Below, in pieces: positions 16,756 to 25,364 of a DNA stretch of 64,000 nucleotides. Below the pieces are notes generated by a model. That model did not search any database, was not told the DNA's origin, and was given only the letters and a program-made list of their open reading frames with translations. Every line of letters begins with the position of its first letter. The first letter of the stretch is position 1. This stretch comes from Lentzea alba (GTDB lineage: Bacteria > Actinomycetota > Actinomycetes > Mycobacteriales > Pseudonocardiaceae): NCBI RefSeq assembly GCF_011067745.1, contig NZ_JAAMPJ010000006.1, positions 161,009-225,008 on the forward strand. Reading direction: 5' to 3'. Position numbers and translations under genes: made by a program.

Positions 16756-17992
16756 TGATCACCCTTCTGTACCAGTGGAACGAGTCGCGCGGCGTGCGTC
16801 GCTGCGTCTCGAAGTCGACCTGGACCAGGCCGAACCGCTGTGAATATCCGGACTCCCACTCGAAGTTGTCCAGCAGGGACCACACGAAGTAGCCCGAGAC
16901 GTCCGCCTCCAGCGCCGCCTTGAGATGTCCGTCGAGGAAGGCGATCCGGTCGGTGTCCTCGATCTCGTCCGGGAAGCTGCAGCCGCTCTCGGTGACGTAC
17001 ACCGGCGGCAGGTTCGGGTGCCGCTCGCGCAACGTCCTGATGATCTCGGCCAGCCCGGACGGCACGACCGGCCATCCGAAGCCGGTGCGCGGGTACTCGT
17101 CGATCTCCACCAGTTCGAACGGCAGCGGGTTGCCCTCCGACGGCGACTTGAGCCGGGTGGGGTTGTAGTAGTTCACGCCGTAGAAGTCGAGGGGCTGGTG
17201 GATGACCTGCAGGTCACCGTCCTGGATCGGCAGCAGATCGGCGACTGCGTCGGGATATCGGCCCGACAGAAGTGGGTCCGCGTACAACCAGTTGTGGATT
17301 TCGCTGTACGCCTCGGCGGCTGCTACGTCGTTCGGCGTAGCCGGCCAGGCCGGCGTGTGGTTGTTCGCCGTGCCAACGGCCTGCGCGTTGAACGACCGCA
17401 GCACTTCGACCGCACGGCCGTGAGCGAGGTTCAGGTGGTGGGCGGTCGGCAACGCGTCGAAGAGCAACGTCTTGCCAGGGGCGTGCTCACCGATCGCATA
17501 GCCCTGCAACGTCACCATCGCGGGTTCGTTGATCGGGATCCACAGCTTCACGCGGTCGGCGAGACGGTCCGCGACCAGCGAGGTGTAGTCGGCGAACCGA
17601 TCCGCGATGTCCCGATTGAGCCAGCCGCCCTCGGCTTCCAGCTCCAGCGGCGTGTCCCAGTGGTACAACGTGACCACGGGTGCGATGCCGACGTCGACAA
17701 GGGCGTCGACCAGACGGTCGTAGAAGTCGAGGCCCTCGGCGTTGACGGGCCCCTTGCCGGAGGGCTGGATGCGCGGCCACGCGATCGAGAAGCGGTACGC
17801 GTTCACACCGAGCTGCGTCATGAGCGCAACGTCCTCGCGCCACCGGTGGTAGTGGTCGCATGCAACGGAAGCGTTGTCGTTGTCGTGGATCGGAGTGAAC
17901 TCGTCCCACACGGAGGGACCCCGACCGCCTGCATCGAACGCGCCCTCGATCTGGAACGCGGACGTCGACACTCCCCAAAGGAAGTCGCTCAT
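16745..17992 (-). CDS. Family 1 glycoside hydrolase (beta-glucosidase)
   Basis: 415 residues from ATG 17992 with GGAGG just upstream. GH1 hallmarks: FLWGVSTSAFQIEGAF at the N terminus, YRFSIAWPRIQPSG, the acid/base Glu in NEPAMVTLQGY, and the nucleophile Glu in YVTESGCSF. WSLLDNFEWESGYSQRFGLV near the end is the aglycone-site region. No signal peptide, so it is cytoplasmic and hydrolyses imported beta-glucosides. It is shorter than many GH1 enzymes (usually 440-480) but keeps all core motifs. A divergent TetR-type gene lies upstream and probably controls it. Confidence 0.93.
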   Translation of the reverse strand: MSDFLWGVSTSAFQIEGAFDAGGRGPSVWDEFTPIHDNDNASVACDHYHRWREDVALMTQLGVNAYRFSIAWPRIQPSGKGPVNAEGLDFYDRLVDALVDVGIAPVVTLYHWDTPLELEAEGGWLNRDIADRFADYTSLVADRLADRVKLWIPINEPAMVTLQGYAIGEHAPGKTLLFDALPTAHHLNLAHGRAVEVLRSFNAQAVGTANNHTPAWPATPNDVAAAEAYSEIHNWLYADPLLSGRYPDAVADLLPIQDGDLQVIHQPLDFYGVNYYNPTRLKSPSEGNPLPFELVEIDEYPRTGFGWPVVPSGLAEIIRTLRERHPNLPPVYVTESGCSFPDEIEDTDRIAFLDGHLKAALEADVSGYFVWSLLDNFEWESGYSQRFGLVQVDFETQRRTPRDSFHWYRRVISGE

Positions 17993-18104
17993 CGATCCTC
18001 CAAATGTGAAACTTGTTCGGATCGTAGGCGTGTTGACAGGTTCAGGGAAGTGAAAAGGCCGTACAACAGGCAAGATGGAAGCACCCGAACTACTGGGAGT
18101 CGCC

Positions 18105-18719
18105 GTGACGAGCACCACCCCGCTTCGCCGTCAGCCCGTCCAGCAGCGCAGCGCCAAGAGAGTCGAGCGCATGCTCGAGGCCTGCGCGACCCTGATCGAC
18201 GAGGTGGGCTACGACGGCGTCACCACGACGTTGATCGCAGAAAGAGCCGGGGTGGCGGTCGGTTCGCTGTACCAGTTCTTCCCGGACAAGAGAGCCGTCG
18301 TGCAGGCGCTGACCCTGCGCAACGTCGACAGGTTCTCCCAGGGCATCACCGAACGGCTCGAGCAGGCGACGCTCGAACACTGGTGGGACGCCGTGGACAC
18401 GGTGTTCGACGTCTACGTGACGATGCACCGCGAGATCCCCGCGTTCGGGAGGCTGCACTTCGGTGACGTCGTGGACATGCGGCTGCTGGACGACCGCCGC
18501 GACAACAACGATGTCATCTCCGACAAGATCTCCGAACTGATCTCCGGCAAGTTCGGAATTCCGATGACCGAGGTTCTGCTGCCGATCGCGATCGCCGTCG
18601 AAGCCGCCGACGCCGTGATGAAGATGGCGTTCCGCAAGAGCCCGATGGGCGACCAGACGATCCTCACCGAAGCGAGGGCGCTGGTCCGGGGCTACCTGTC
18701 GTCGCGCCTGCCCGTCTAG
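18105..18719 (+). CDS. TetR family transcriptional regulator
   Basis: About 204 residues from GTG 18105, preferred because GGGAG lies 5 bases upstream; ATG 18075 would add 10 residues. The N-terminal helix-turn-helix QQRSAKRVERMLEACATLIDEVGYDGVTTTLIAERAGVAVGSLYQFFPDKRAVVQAL is typical TetR. The C-terminal ligand domain is all-helical. It diverges from the beta-glucosidase operon, which is the likely target. No clear palindromic operator was found in the spacer. Convergent with the next gene by a 4-base overlap. Confidence 0.92.
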   Translation: MTSTTPLRRQPVQQRSAKRVERMLEACATLIDEVGYDGVTTTLIAERAGVAVGSLYQFFPDKRAVVQALTLRNVDRFSQGITERLEQATLEHWWDAVDTVFDVYVTMHREIPAFGRLHFGDVVDMRLLDDRRDNNDVISDKISELISGKFGIPMTEVLLPIAIAVEAADAVMKMAFRKSPMGDQTILTEARALVRGYLSSRLPV

Positions 18720-19897
18720 CCGAAGTTGTGCCGTTCGCCGCGGTAGGTGGGCACGGTCTGCTCGATGCGGTCACCGTGCACCAGGTGCACCTCGTCGAAC
18801 CGCTCGAACAGCTCGCCCGCCTTGGCGTGCCGCATCCAGACCCGGTCGCCGATCTTCAGCTGTTCCGCCGCCTTGCCGGTGACCGGTGTCTGCACCTCGC
18901 CCGCGCCCTCGAGCCCGAGCGTCTTCAGCCCGGCCGGCAGGTACGGCGACGGCTGGCGGTCGGGCGTCGGCGTCCCGGAGGCGATGTAGCCGCCGGCGAA
19001 CAGCGTCGCGACCCGCTTGGTCGGCTTGCGCACCACCGACAACGCGAACAGCGCCGCGGGTTCCGGCTTGAACGCCTGGTACGCGTCGAAGAGCGTCGGC
19101 CCGAACAGGCCGCTGCCCGCCGCGAGTTCGGTGACCGACGGGTCGGAACCCGTCAGCTCCAGGCTGCCGGTGCCGCCACCGTTGACGAACTCCAGGTCGG
19201 CGACCTGCCGGATCGCGCTGACCACGGCGGTCCTGCGGTGGATCAGCTCCGGCCCGGACTTCGACTGGATGAACCGGATCCCCAGTGCCCGCAACGGCTG
19301 TCCCGGTGGGTTGTCGCCCAGCCCGGCGATCTGTCCCTCGTACGCCATGACGCCGACCAGCTTGAAGCCCCGCCGGTGGGTGATCTTGGCGGCGAGGACC
19401 TTCGCCTGCTGCGGCGTGTGAATCGCCGAACGGCGCGGACCGATGTGGACGCCCGGCAACGGCCGCCACGACACGTCCAGCTCCAGGCACACCCGGATGT
19501 CGGCGTGCGGCCCGATGGCCGCGTCCACGAAGTCGAGGTGCTCGACCGAGTCGACCATGATCGTGACCCGCTGACGCGCGGTCTCGTTGGCCGCGAGCTT
19601 CTGCAACGACGCCCGGTCGGCGGTCGGGTACGCGACCAGCAGATCCTCGCTGATGTTCTGCTCCGACAACCACAGCGCCTCGGCCAGCGAGTAGCACATG
19701 ACCCCGGCGTAGCCAGGCCGTTCGAGCGCCCGGCTCACGAGCTCGCGCACGCGGATCGACTTGCTCGCGACCCGGATCGGGTGACCGGCAGCGCGACGGG
19801 CGAGGTCCGCCGCGTTGTGGTCGAAGGCGTCCAGGTCGACGATCGCGAACGGAGGATCCAGATCCTTCGTCGCGGCGTCGAGTCGAGTTCTGCGCAT
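18716..19897 (-). CDS. PLP-dependent alanine racemase-fold amino acid deaminase/aldolase
   Basis: 393 residues. The N-terminal alanine-racemase-like barrel has FAIVDLDAFDHNAADL and the PLP lysine in IRVASKSIRV. GVMAYEGQIAG, EFVNGGGTGSLE and the DRVWMRHAKAGELFERFDEVHLV tail match the amino acid deaminase/aldolase (D-threonine aldolase-like) branch. It probably cleaves or deaminates a D- or beta-hydroxy amino acid. In mycobacteria a similar PLP gene sits beside the L-gulono-lactone dehydrogenase gene, as it does here beside the divergent oxidase. Substrate unknown. Confidence 0.85.
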   Translation of the reverse strand: MRRTRLDAATKDLDPPFAIVDLDAFDHNAADLARRAAGHPIRVASKSIRVRELVSRALERPGYAGVMCYSLAEALWLSEQNISEDLLVAYPTADRASLQKLAANETARQRVTIMVDSVEHLDFVDAAIGPHADIRVCLELDVSWRPLPGVHIGPRRSAIHTPQQAKVLAAKITHRRGFKLVGVMAYEGQIAGLGDNPPGQPLRALGIRFIQSKSGPELIHRRTAVVSAIRQVADLEFVNGGGTGSLELTGSDPSVTELAAGSGLFGPTLFDAYQAFKPEPAALFALSVVRKPTKRVATLFAGGYIASGTPTPDRQPSPYLPAGLKTLGLEGAGEVQTPVTGKAAEQLKIGDRVWMRHAKAGELFERFDEVHLVHGDRIEQTVPTYRGERHNFG

Positions 19898-19984
19898 ACC
19901 TCTGACGGTACGTCGTGAACCCTTGAAACGTGAAGAGCTTTCACCTACGTTGCTGTGTCAGGTCACACTCTCGTGGAGGTCCGT

Positions 19985-21265
19985 GTGTGGACGAACTGGG
20001 CTAGAACGGCTTCGTGCACCCCGACGCGCGTAGTCCACCCGGCCAGCACGGACGAGATCGCCGCGGCGGTCACCTCAGGCTCCCGTGTCCGCGCGCGGGG
20101 CAGCGGTCACTCGTTCAACGACATCGCGGTCGCGCCGGAAACAGCGCTCGACCTGGACCGTTGGACGGGAATCGTGCGCGCGGACACGGAATCCGGCCTG
20201 GTCACCGTCCGCTCCGGCACCCCGTTGTGGGCCTTCAACGCGGACCTGCACCGCCTGGGCCTCGCCATGCCGAACCTGGGCGACATCGACGCCCAGACCG
20301 TCGCCGGCGCGGTCTCCACCTCGACCCACGGCACCGGCGCGAAGCTCGGCGTCCTCGCCACCGCGATCGCCGGACTCGAACTGGTCCTGGCCGACGGCTC
20401 GGTCGTCACCTGCTCGCGCTCCGAGCGCCCGGACCTCTTCAACGCGGCCCGCGTGGGCCTCGGCGCACTCGGCATCATCAGCACGATCACCCTGCAGTGC
20501 GTGCCGTCGTTCGTCCTGCAGGCCTCCGAGGCACCGGGCCGGCTCGACGCAGTGATGGAGCAGTTCGACGACCTCTGCGCCGTCGAGGACCACGTCGAGT
20601 TCCACTGGTTCACGCACTCCGACCGCGTGATCCTCAAGCGCAACAACAGGATCCCCGGACCCGCGAAGCCGCTGTCGAAGCTCCGGCAGACGTGGGAGTA
20701 CGAGGTCATGGAGAACGCCGCGTTCGGCGCGGTCTGCAAGGTCGCCAAGACCCTGCCGCGCTACACCCGGCGCCTGAACGAGCTCTGCGGCTCGCTGATC
20801 TCCGAGCGCTCCTACTCCGACTACTCGCACAACGTCTTCGTGACCCCGCGCCGCGTCCGGTTCGTGGAAACCGAGTTCTCGATCCCGCGCGAGACGTTGA
20901 CGGACGTCATCGGCGAACTCCGCGCGGTGGCCAACAAGCTGGGCGACCGCGACGCGTTGATCGTCCCGTGCGAGGTGCGCGTCGCCCAGGCCGACGACAT
21001 CTGGCTGTCCACGGCGAACGGCCGCGACACCGCCTACATCTCGATGCACCAGGCACTCGGCATGCAGTACAAGGCCTTCTTCGACGCCTACGCCAGCATC
21101 GCCGCGTCGGTGGGCGGCCGTCCGCACTGGGGCAAGATGCACGACCTCACCGCCGAGCAACTCCGCCCGCTGTACCCGCACTTCGACGACTTCCTGCGGG
21201 TGCGCGACGAACTCGACCCCAACCGCACCTTCACGAACCCGTACCTCGATCGAGTGCTTGGCTGA
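19985..21265 (+). CDS. FAD-linked D-arabinono/L-gulono-1,4-lactone oxidase
   Basis: About 426 residues from GTG 19985, chosen because GGAGG lies 5 bases upstream and homologues begin near the WxNW motif. The FAD-binding domain has RARGSGHSFNDIA, where the His may hold FAD covalently, and AGAVSTSTHGTG. The C-terminal ALO domain ends with RPHWGKMHDLTAEQLRPLYP, the HWGK motif that marks aldonolactone oxidases. It oxidises an aldono-lactone, in mycobacteria L-gulono-lactone to ascorbate-like products. A palindromic repeat cluster follows directly. Confidence 0.9.
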   Translation: MWTNWARTASCTPTRVVHPASTDEIAAAVTSGSRVRARGSGHSFNDIAVAPETALDLDRWTGIVRADTESGLVTVRSGTPLWAFNADLHRLGLAMPNLGDIDAQTVAGAVSTSTHGTGAKLGVLATAIAGLELVLADGSVVTCSRSERPDLFNAARVGLGALGIISTITLQCVPSFVLQASEAPGRLDAVMEQFDDLCAVEDHVEFHWFTHSDRVILKRNNRIPGPAKPLSKLRQTWEYEVMENAAFGAVCKVAKTLPRYTRRLNELCGSLISERSYSDYSHNVFVTPRRVRFVETEFSIPRETLTDVIGELRAVANKLGDRDALIVPCEVRVAQADDIWLSTANGRDTAYISMHQALGMQYKAFFDAYASIAASVGGRPHWGKMHDLTAEQLRPLYPHFDDFLRVRDELDPNRTFTNPYLDRVLG

Positions 21266-21322
21266 CTGCACGCGGGGACCCCGCGTGCAGTCCTGGGATA
21301 CGCGGGGTCCCCGCGTGCAGTC
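21264..21322. repeat. Tandem GC palindromes, GCACGCGGGG family
   Basis: GACTGCACGCGGGG-A-CCCCGCGTGCAGTC forms a perfect 14-base inverted repeat around one base (21264-21292; written as two arms). After 7 bases a second copy, ACGCGGGG-T-CCCCGCGT (21300-21316), is followed by the same GCAGTC. The core matches the palindrome at 3384-3434. The first copy overlaps the stop region of the lactone oxidase gene. It may act as a bidirectional terminator. Confidence 0.85.
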
Positions 21323-21354
21323 AGGAACCACGGGTGAGTGACGTCGTTGGTCGG

Positions 21355-22011
21355 TTAGAGGATCGCGCGAACGGCGTCGGCGACCGGCGTTTCGCCGTTC
21401 ACCAGCTCCAGCGTCTTGCCGACCGTGTTGCGGGCGTTGAGCAACTCCGCCAGCACGGCGGCGACATCCGCACGCGTGACCGACGAACGCGGCAACCGGG
21501 GCGCGGCCAACGTGACCAGACCGGTGGGCGCGTCGCTCACCAACGGCCCGGGCCGCAGGATCGTCCAGTCGAGATCACGCGACTTCAGGTCGGCCTCGGC
21601 CAGCTTCTTGGCCTTCAGGTAGACCGCGAAGTCCGGGTCCACCGAAGGAGAGTCGGCGTCCTCGATGCCGACGGTCGACACCTGGACGAACCGCCGCACC
21701 CCCGCCTCCACGGCAGCGGAGGCGAACAGGGCGGCGGCTCCGTAGTCCACGGTGTCCTTGCGGGCGGCTCCTGAGCCTGCCCCTGCGCCGGCGGCGAAAA
21801 CCGCGGCGTCCGCGCCGTTCAAATACGCGGCGACCGAGTCCAGCTCAGCGGACTCCAGGTCGCACAGCACCGGAACGGCTCCGGCTTCCTGCACATCGCC
21901 AAAGTGATCGGGATTGCGGACCAGTGCTGTTGCCGCGTCTCCACGGGTGGCCAGCTGCTGCTCGAGAAGCAGCGCGATCTGCCCGTGTCCGCCGGCTATG
22001 ACTACTCGCAT
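21355..22011 (-). CDS. Atypical SDR / NAD(P)H-binding protein
   Basis: 218 residues from ATG 22011. The N-terminal MRVVIAGGHGQIALLLEQQLATRG has the GGHGQIA dinucleotide motif of atypical SDRs in the NmrA/flavin-reductase-like group. DAAVFAAGAGAGSGAARKDTVDYGAAALFASAAVEAGVRRFVQVSTVG follows the same family; the classic YxxxK appears as YLKAKK. It is probably an NADP-binding oxidoreductase or sensor with unknown substrate. It is 14 bases downstream of the next gene on the same strand, so the two form an operon. Confidence 0.85.
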   Translation of the reverse strand: MRVVIAGGHGQIALLLEQQLATRGDAATALVRNPDHFGDVQEAGAVPVLCDLESAELDSVAAYLNGADAAVFAAGAGAGSGAARKDTVDYGAAALFASAAVEAGVRRFVQVSTVGIEDADSPSVDPDFAVYLKAKKLAEADLKSRDLDWTILRPGPLVSDAPTGLVTLAAPRLPRSSVTRADVAAVLAELLNARNTVGKTLELVNGETPVADAVRAIL

Positions 22012-22025
22012 GTCCCGACCGTAGA

Positions 22026-22643
22026 TCAGGAAGCGGTGGCGAGCACCTGCTCGTAGACGAGCTCGTTGACCCAGCGGGTGATGGCGGTGTCCTCGGCGGG
22101 CACGGTCTCCTGGCGGCCGGACACGTCGACCGAGAGGTCCTTCTCGTCGTCGGCCAGCAGCACCGAGACGCCGTAGCGACGCACGCGCGGCAGGCAGTTC
22201 GCCAGGTAGTCGTGCGAGAACGCGACCGACTCGGGCAGGACGACCGCGGCGTTGCCGTAGCGGGCGAAGGGGACGGCGGAGGCCAGCGCGGTCCGCCAGT
22301 GGCGGGCGACGGCCAGGACGCCGACGATGCGGACGGCGGCCGGCGGGACGCGGCCTTCCATCTCCGGCCACACCCACGTGGAGACGGTGGTCTTGTCGGC
22401 CTCAGGACCCGCACCCACGCACACGCGCTCGGCGTGGGCGTCGGCCAGGAGCTCGGCCACGACGACGACCTTGCGGCCCATCAGGACCATTTCGGGGAGA
22501 ACCACGCCGTGCCAGCCGAGGCGGATCGCCGCGGCGGCTGCCAACTCCTCGACGGACGCGGGCAGTTCCGGAACCGGGACTGCGGTCGTCGACAAACCGT
22601 TCGAGCTGTCGAGGGCCGCGATCCTTGCTGGGGTGCTGCTCAC
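22026..22643 (-). CDS. Conserved hypothetical protein
   Basis: 205 residues without membrane helices or a signal peptide. An Ala/Glu-rich N-terminal part is followed by a mixed alpha/beta region (VVVVAELLADAHAERVCVGAG, STWVWPEMEGRVPPAAVRIVGVLAVARHWRTALASAVPFARYGNAAVVLPESV). The family is not recognised. It is upstream of the atypical SDR gene with a 14-base gap. The spacer before it (22644-22958, 315 bases) contains a GACCGGTC-type inverted repeat but no gene that can be supported. Confidence 0.65.
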   Translation of the reverse strand: MSSTPARIAALDSSNGLSTTAVPVPELPASVEELAAAAAIRLGWHGVVLPEMVLMGRKVVVVAELLADAHAERVCVGAGPEADKTTVSTWVWPEMEGRVPPAAVRIVGVLAVARHWRTALASAVPFARYGNAAVVLPESVAFSHDYLANCLPRVRRYGVSVLLADDEKDLSVDVSGRQETVPAEDTAITRWVNELVYEQVLATAS

Positions 22644-22958
22644 GCCAGTGCCTCCTCGTCACCCGCGGCGGGCGATCCGCCGCGTTTCGACTCGTGCTCT
22701 GGATAAGGATTAGCAGGAAGCGCACGGCCCGCCCCCAGGTCGCCGCACCCCCTGCGATCGACGGCGCCGACCGGTCGGTGACCGGTCGAAGAGTGGCACG
22801 GGGAGTTCGGTCCTACGGTGCTGCCGTCTGGGTGACGTTAATCCGGATGGACGCACCAAAAGACCTGCTCAGAGTGGGTGTGTCAGGCGTGGGGGCAAAA
22901 CGGCGGTGAGCGGCGCCGGTCACCGTCCGTCGACCGTTCACCGCGCCAGAACGACCAC

Positions 22959-23741
22959 CTACATGATGATCACGGTCTTGCCGGGCCCGTGACCTGCGAA
23001 AACATCAACAGCTTCGCGCAACGGCACGCGCCGGGCGATCGGCACGTCCAGGTCCCCTGCCTGCACCATCGAGGCGAGCCGCACCAACGTTTCGCGCGAC
23101 CCCTTCATGCCGAAGTTCTGCGCGGGATCACTGGAGACGTAGTTGGTGTTGAAGGCCAACGGCGCGTAGCGCGCGTTCGCCTCGAACGACGAACGGTCGT
23201 TGCTCACGAGGTCGATCAGCGCGTCGGCCTCGACCAGGGAATCCCCGCGGCCCACCGGGATGACCCGCTTGCCGGCGGCACGGGCGATCTGCACCGCGAA
23301 CGATCCGACGCCGCCGTTGGGCCCGATGATCAGCACCGATTGCGCGGAACCGAGCGACTCGACCAACTGCAGCGCCGTCATACCCGCGGTCGGCAATGCG
23401 GCGGCAACGGCGGGATCGAGATCTTCCGGCAACGGAGCCAACGCGTTCCCGGCCGGAACTGTGACGTACTCGGCGTATGTACCAACGCCGACGGGATGGT
23501 GGAAGAAGGTGCCGAAAATCCTCTCTCCGGAACCGACGACCTCACCAGCCCCATCAGTTCCAGGAACCAACGGGAACACGTGATCCGAACCCCGGAACAT
23601 CCCGTCGACGACTTTCCGGTCGAACGGGTTCACGCTCGCCGCGAACAACCGGACCTTGAGCTGACCGGGCTCGGCCGAGGGCTCGGGAAGCTCCACGAGT
23701 TCGAGCTCCGCGCCGAAATCCGCCGCTGCTATCGCCCACAT
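22959..23741 (-). CDS. MDR family quinone/zinc-less alcohol dehydrogenase-like oxidoreductase
   Basis: About 260 residues from ATG 23741 (GGGG just upstream); ATG 23768 or GTG/ATG nearer 23783 are alternatives. The GroES-like N-terminal domain has VRLFAASVNPFDRKVVDGM and PLVPGTDGAGEVVG; the Rossmann half has VLIIGPNGGVGSFAVQIARAAG. No zinc-binding Cys/His set is visible, so it is the quinone-oxidoreductase type. It is clearly shorter than the usual 310-330 residues, with a compact Rossmann domain, and ends PGKTVIIM as the family does. It is probably an NADPH-dependent enone or quinone reductase. Confidence 0.85.
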   Translation of the reverse strand: MWAIAAADFGAELELVELPEPSAEPGQLKVRLFAASVNPFDRKVVDGMFRGSDHVFPLVPGTDGAGEVVGSGERIFGTFFHHPVGVGTYAEYVTVPAGNALAPLPEDLDPAVAAALPTAGMTALQLVESLGSAQSVLIIGPNGGVGSFAVQIARAAGKRVIPVGRGDSLVEADALIDLVSNDRSSFEANARYAPLAFNTNYVSSDPAQNFGMKGSRETLVRLASMVQAGDLDVPIARRVPLREAVDVFAGHGPGKTVIIM

Positions 23742-23806
23742 GCCGACCCCCGAACGAGTGACAGACATCACCTGTTGGATCAAGGAATCCGATACTGCCG
23801 GTCAAC

Positions 23807-23842
23807 GAAAGAACCCCCCTCGCGATTCCGCGAGAGGGGTTC
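23807..23842 (-). terminator. Terminator after tRNA-Leu
   Basis: On the minus strand GAACCCCTCTCGCG pairs with CGCGAGGGGGGTTC around a 4-base loop, with one G.T-type mismatch, then TTT. It lies 15 bases past the 3' end of tRNA-Leu. Confidence 0.8.
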
Positions 23843-23856
23843 CATCTGTCTTTCGA

Positions 23857-23939
23857 TGGGCAAGGGGGGAGTTGAACCCCCACGTCCTTTCGGACACACG
23901 GACCTGAACCGTGCGCGTCTGCCATTCCGCCACTTGCCC
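23857..23939 (-). tRNA. tRNA-Leu(CAG)
   Basis: 83 bases on the minus strand. Acceptor arms GGGCAAG and CTTGCCC pair with A as discriminator; the D-arm starts TGGCGGAATGGCAGACGC; the anticodon stem CACGG/CCGTG encloses TTCAGGT, giving anticodon CAG; a long variable arm is present as in class II tRNAs; the T-arm has GGTTCAA. CCA is not encoded. Confidence 0.95.
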
Positions 23940-24065
23940 CTGGAGACGTTGGGAACACTAGCACGCGTCCAAACCAGGTTCCTAATCGCCCCCTGTAGGC
24001 GGAGTCGTACCCGGATACGATCGGTACAGGAGCCCGGCCGTGCGGGACGAGTGGAAGGAGTCGAC

Positions 24066-25313
24066 ATGGGCCTGCAACGCTTCGAGCGCAAGCTGGAAGG
24101 TCTGGTCGGCAACACCTTCGCGCGCGTGTTCGGCGGCAACGTGGTGCCCCAAGAGGTGGCACAGGCACTGCAACGGGAGGGTGACAGCAACATCCGCGAG
24201 CTCGCGGGTGGCAGACTGCTAGCCCCCAACCACTACAAAGTGTTGCTCGGCGCCCAGGACCACGAGCGTCTTGCGGGCGACGAGCAGGATGAACTACGCA
24301 TCACCCAGCTACTCGCAGAGGGCCTGCGAGAGCACCTGGCCGAGTCCGGATGGGATACCTATGGTGACGTCGTAGTCTCCCTGGAGCGCTCCGAGGCGCT
24401 GCACACCGGACAGTTCCGAACCAGCTCGTCCGTCGACCCCGACGTGAAAGCGGCCAGCCGACGGTCAGCACAACCTCGCACCGCAGGAGACCGACCCATG
24501 AGCCAGCCACCCGGCTACGGACAAGGACAGGGCCAGCCCGGCCAGGACCCTTATGGTCAGGGCGGCTACGGCCAGCAGGGCTACGACCAGCAGGGCTATG
24601 ACCAGCAGGGCTACGGCCAGCAGCAGGGTTATGGCCAGCAGGGCTACGACCAGGGTCAGCCGCAAGGCGGCTACGACCAGGGTTATGGCCAGCAGCAGGG
24701 CTACGGCGGCGCCCAGCCGCAGGGCTACGACCAGGGTTATGGCGGCGGCCAGCAGGGCGGCGGCTACGACCAGGGCTACGGCCAGCAGCAGGGCTACGGC
24801 CAGCAGGGCTACGACCAGGGTTACGGCGGTGGCCAGCAGGGCGGCGGCTACGACCAGGGCTACGGCCAGCAGCAGGGCGGTGGCTACGACCAGGGTTACG
24901 GCCAGCAAGGCGGGTATGACCAGGGTTACGGCCAGCAGCCCGGCTACGGCCAGCAGGGCGGCTACGACCAGGGCTACAACCAGGGCGGATACGCCCCGCC
25001 GGCCACCCAGGGCGCCAACCGTCAGCTCAACGCGACCCTGCATCTCGACGACGGTTCCAACCGCACGTACAACCTCAAGCAGGGTGGAAACGTCGTAGGA
25101 CGTGGGCAGGAAGCCGACTTCCGCCTCCCTGACACGGGAGTGTCCAGGCGCCACCTGGAAATCTCCTGGGACGGGCAGAATGCGATGCTCGCTGATCTCG
25201 GTTCGACCAACGGCACCACGGTGAACGGCACGCCAGTGCAGACTTGGCAGCTCGCGGAAGGCGACGTCGTCCGCATCGGCCACTCGTCACTGGTCTTCCG
25301 CACCGCGGGCTAG
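24066..25313 (+). CDS. fhaA: FHA domain protein FhaA
   Basis: 415 residues from ATG 24066 with GGAAGGAG upstream. The N-terminal about 120 residues are the FhaA-N domain (DUF3662): GLQRFERKLEGLVGNTFARVFGGNVVPQEVAQALQREGD. Residues about 140-315 are a low-complexity run of Gly-Tyr-Gln-Asp units (GYGQQ, GYDQ). The C-terminal FHA domain has GRGQEADFRLPDTGVSRRHLEISWDGQ and LGSTNGTTVNG, which binds phosphothreonine. In mycobacteria FhaA binds phosphorylated MviN and restrains cell-wall synthesis under PknB control. First gene of the fhaA-fhaB-pstP-rodA-pbpA-pknA-pknB cluster. Confidence 0.95.
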   Translation: MGLQRFERKLEGLVGNTFARVFGGNVVPQEVAQALQREGDSNIRELAGGRLLAPNHYKVLLGAQDHERLAGDEQDELRITQLLAEGLREHLAESGWDTYGDVVVSLERSEALHTGQFRTSSSVDPDVKAASRRSAQPRTAGDRPMSQPPGYGQGQGQPGQDPYGQGGYGQQGYDQQGYDQQGYGQQQGYGQQGYDQGQPQGGYDQGYGQQQGYGGAQPQGYDQGYGGGQQGGGYDQGYGQQQGYGQQGYDQGYGGGQQGGGYDQGYGQQQGGGYDQGYGQQGGYDQGYGQQPGYGQQGGYDQGYNQGGYAPPATQGANRQLNATLHLDDGSNRTYNLKQGGNVVGRGQEADFRLPDTGVSRRHLEISWDGQNAMLADLGSTNGTTVNGTPVQTWQLAEGDVVRIGHSSLVFRTAG

Positions 25314-25364
25314 AGGTCGACACGGGCATCGGTCAGCAACTCAAGGCAGGAGCGGTTACAACCG

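Noticed and set aside
18033..18067. TTGACA ... TACAAC as a promoter for the TetR gene
   Set aside because: The 23-base spacing is too long and no better -10 was found.
20014..21774. 586-residue plus-strand frame over the lactone oxidase
   Set aside because: Arg/Pro-rich shadow of the real gene in another frame.
22644..22958. Search for a gene in this 315-base spacer
   Set aside because: No frame with acceptable codon use, start or ribosome site; only a GACCGGTC-type inverted repeat was noted.
22878..24065. Upstream extension of fhaA crossing tRNA-Leu and the oxidoreductase gene
   Set aside because: It runs antisense through a tRNA gene; the ATG at 24066 has a good ribosome site and fits homologues.
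24550..25000. Short direct repeats that could suggest a CRISPR array
   Set aside because: They are in-frame GYGQQ-type codon repeats inside fhaA with no spacers.
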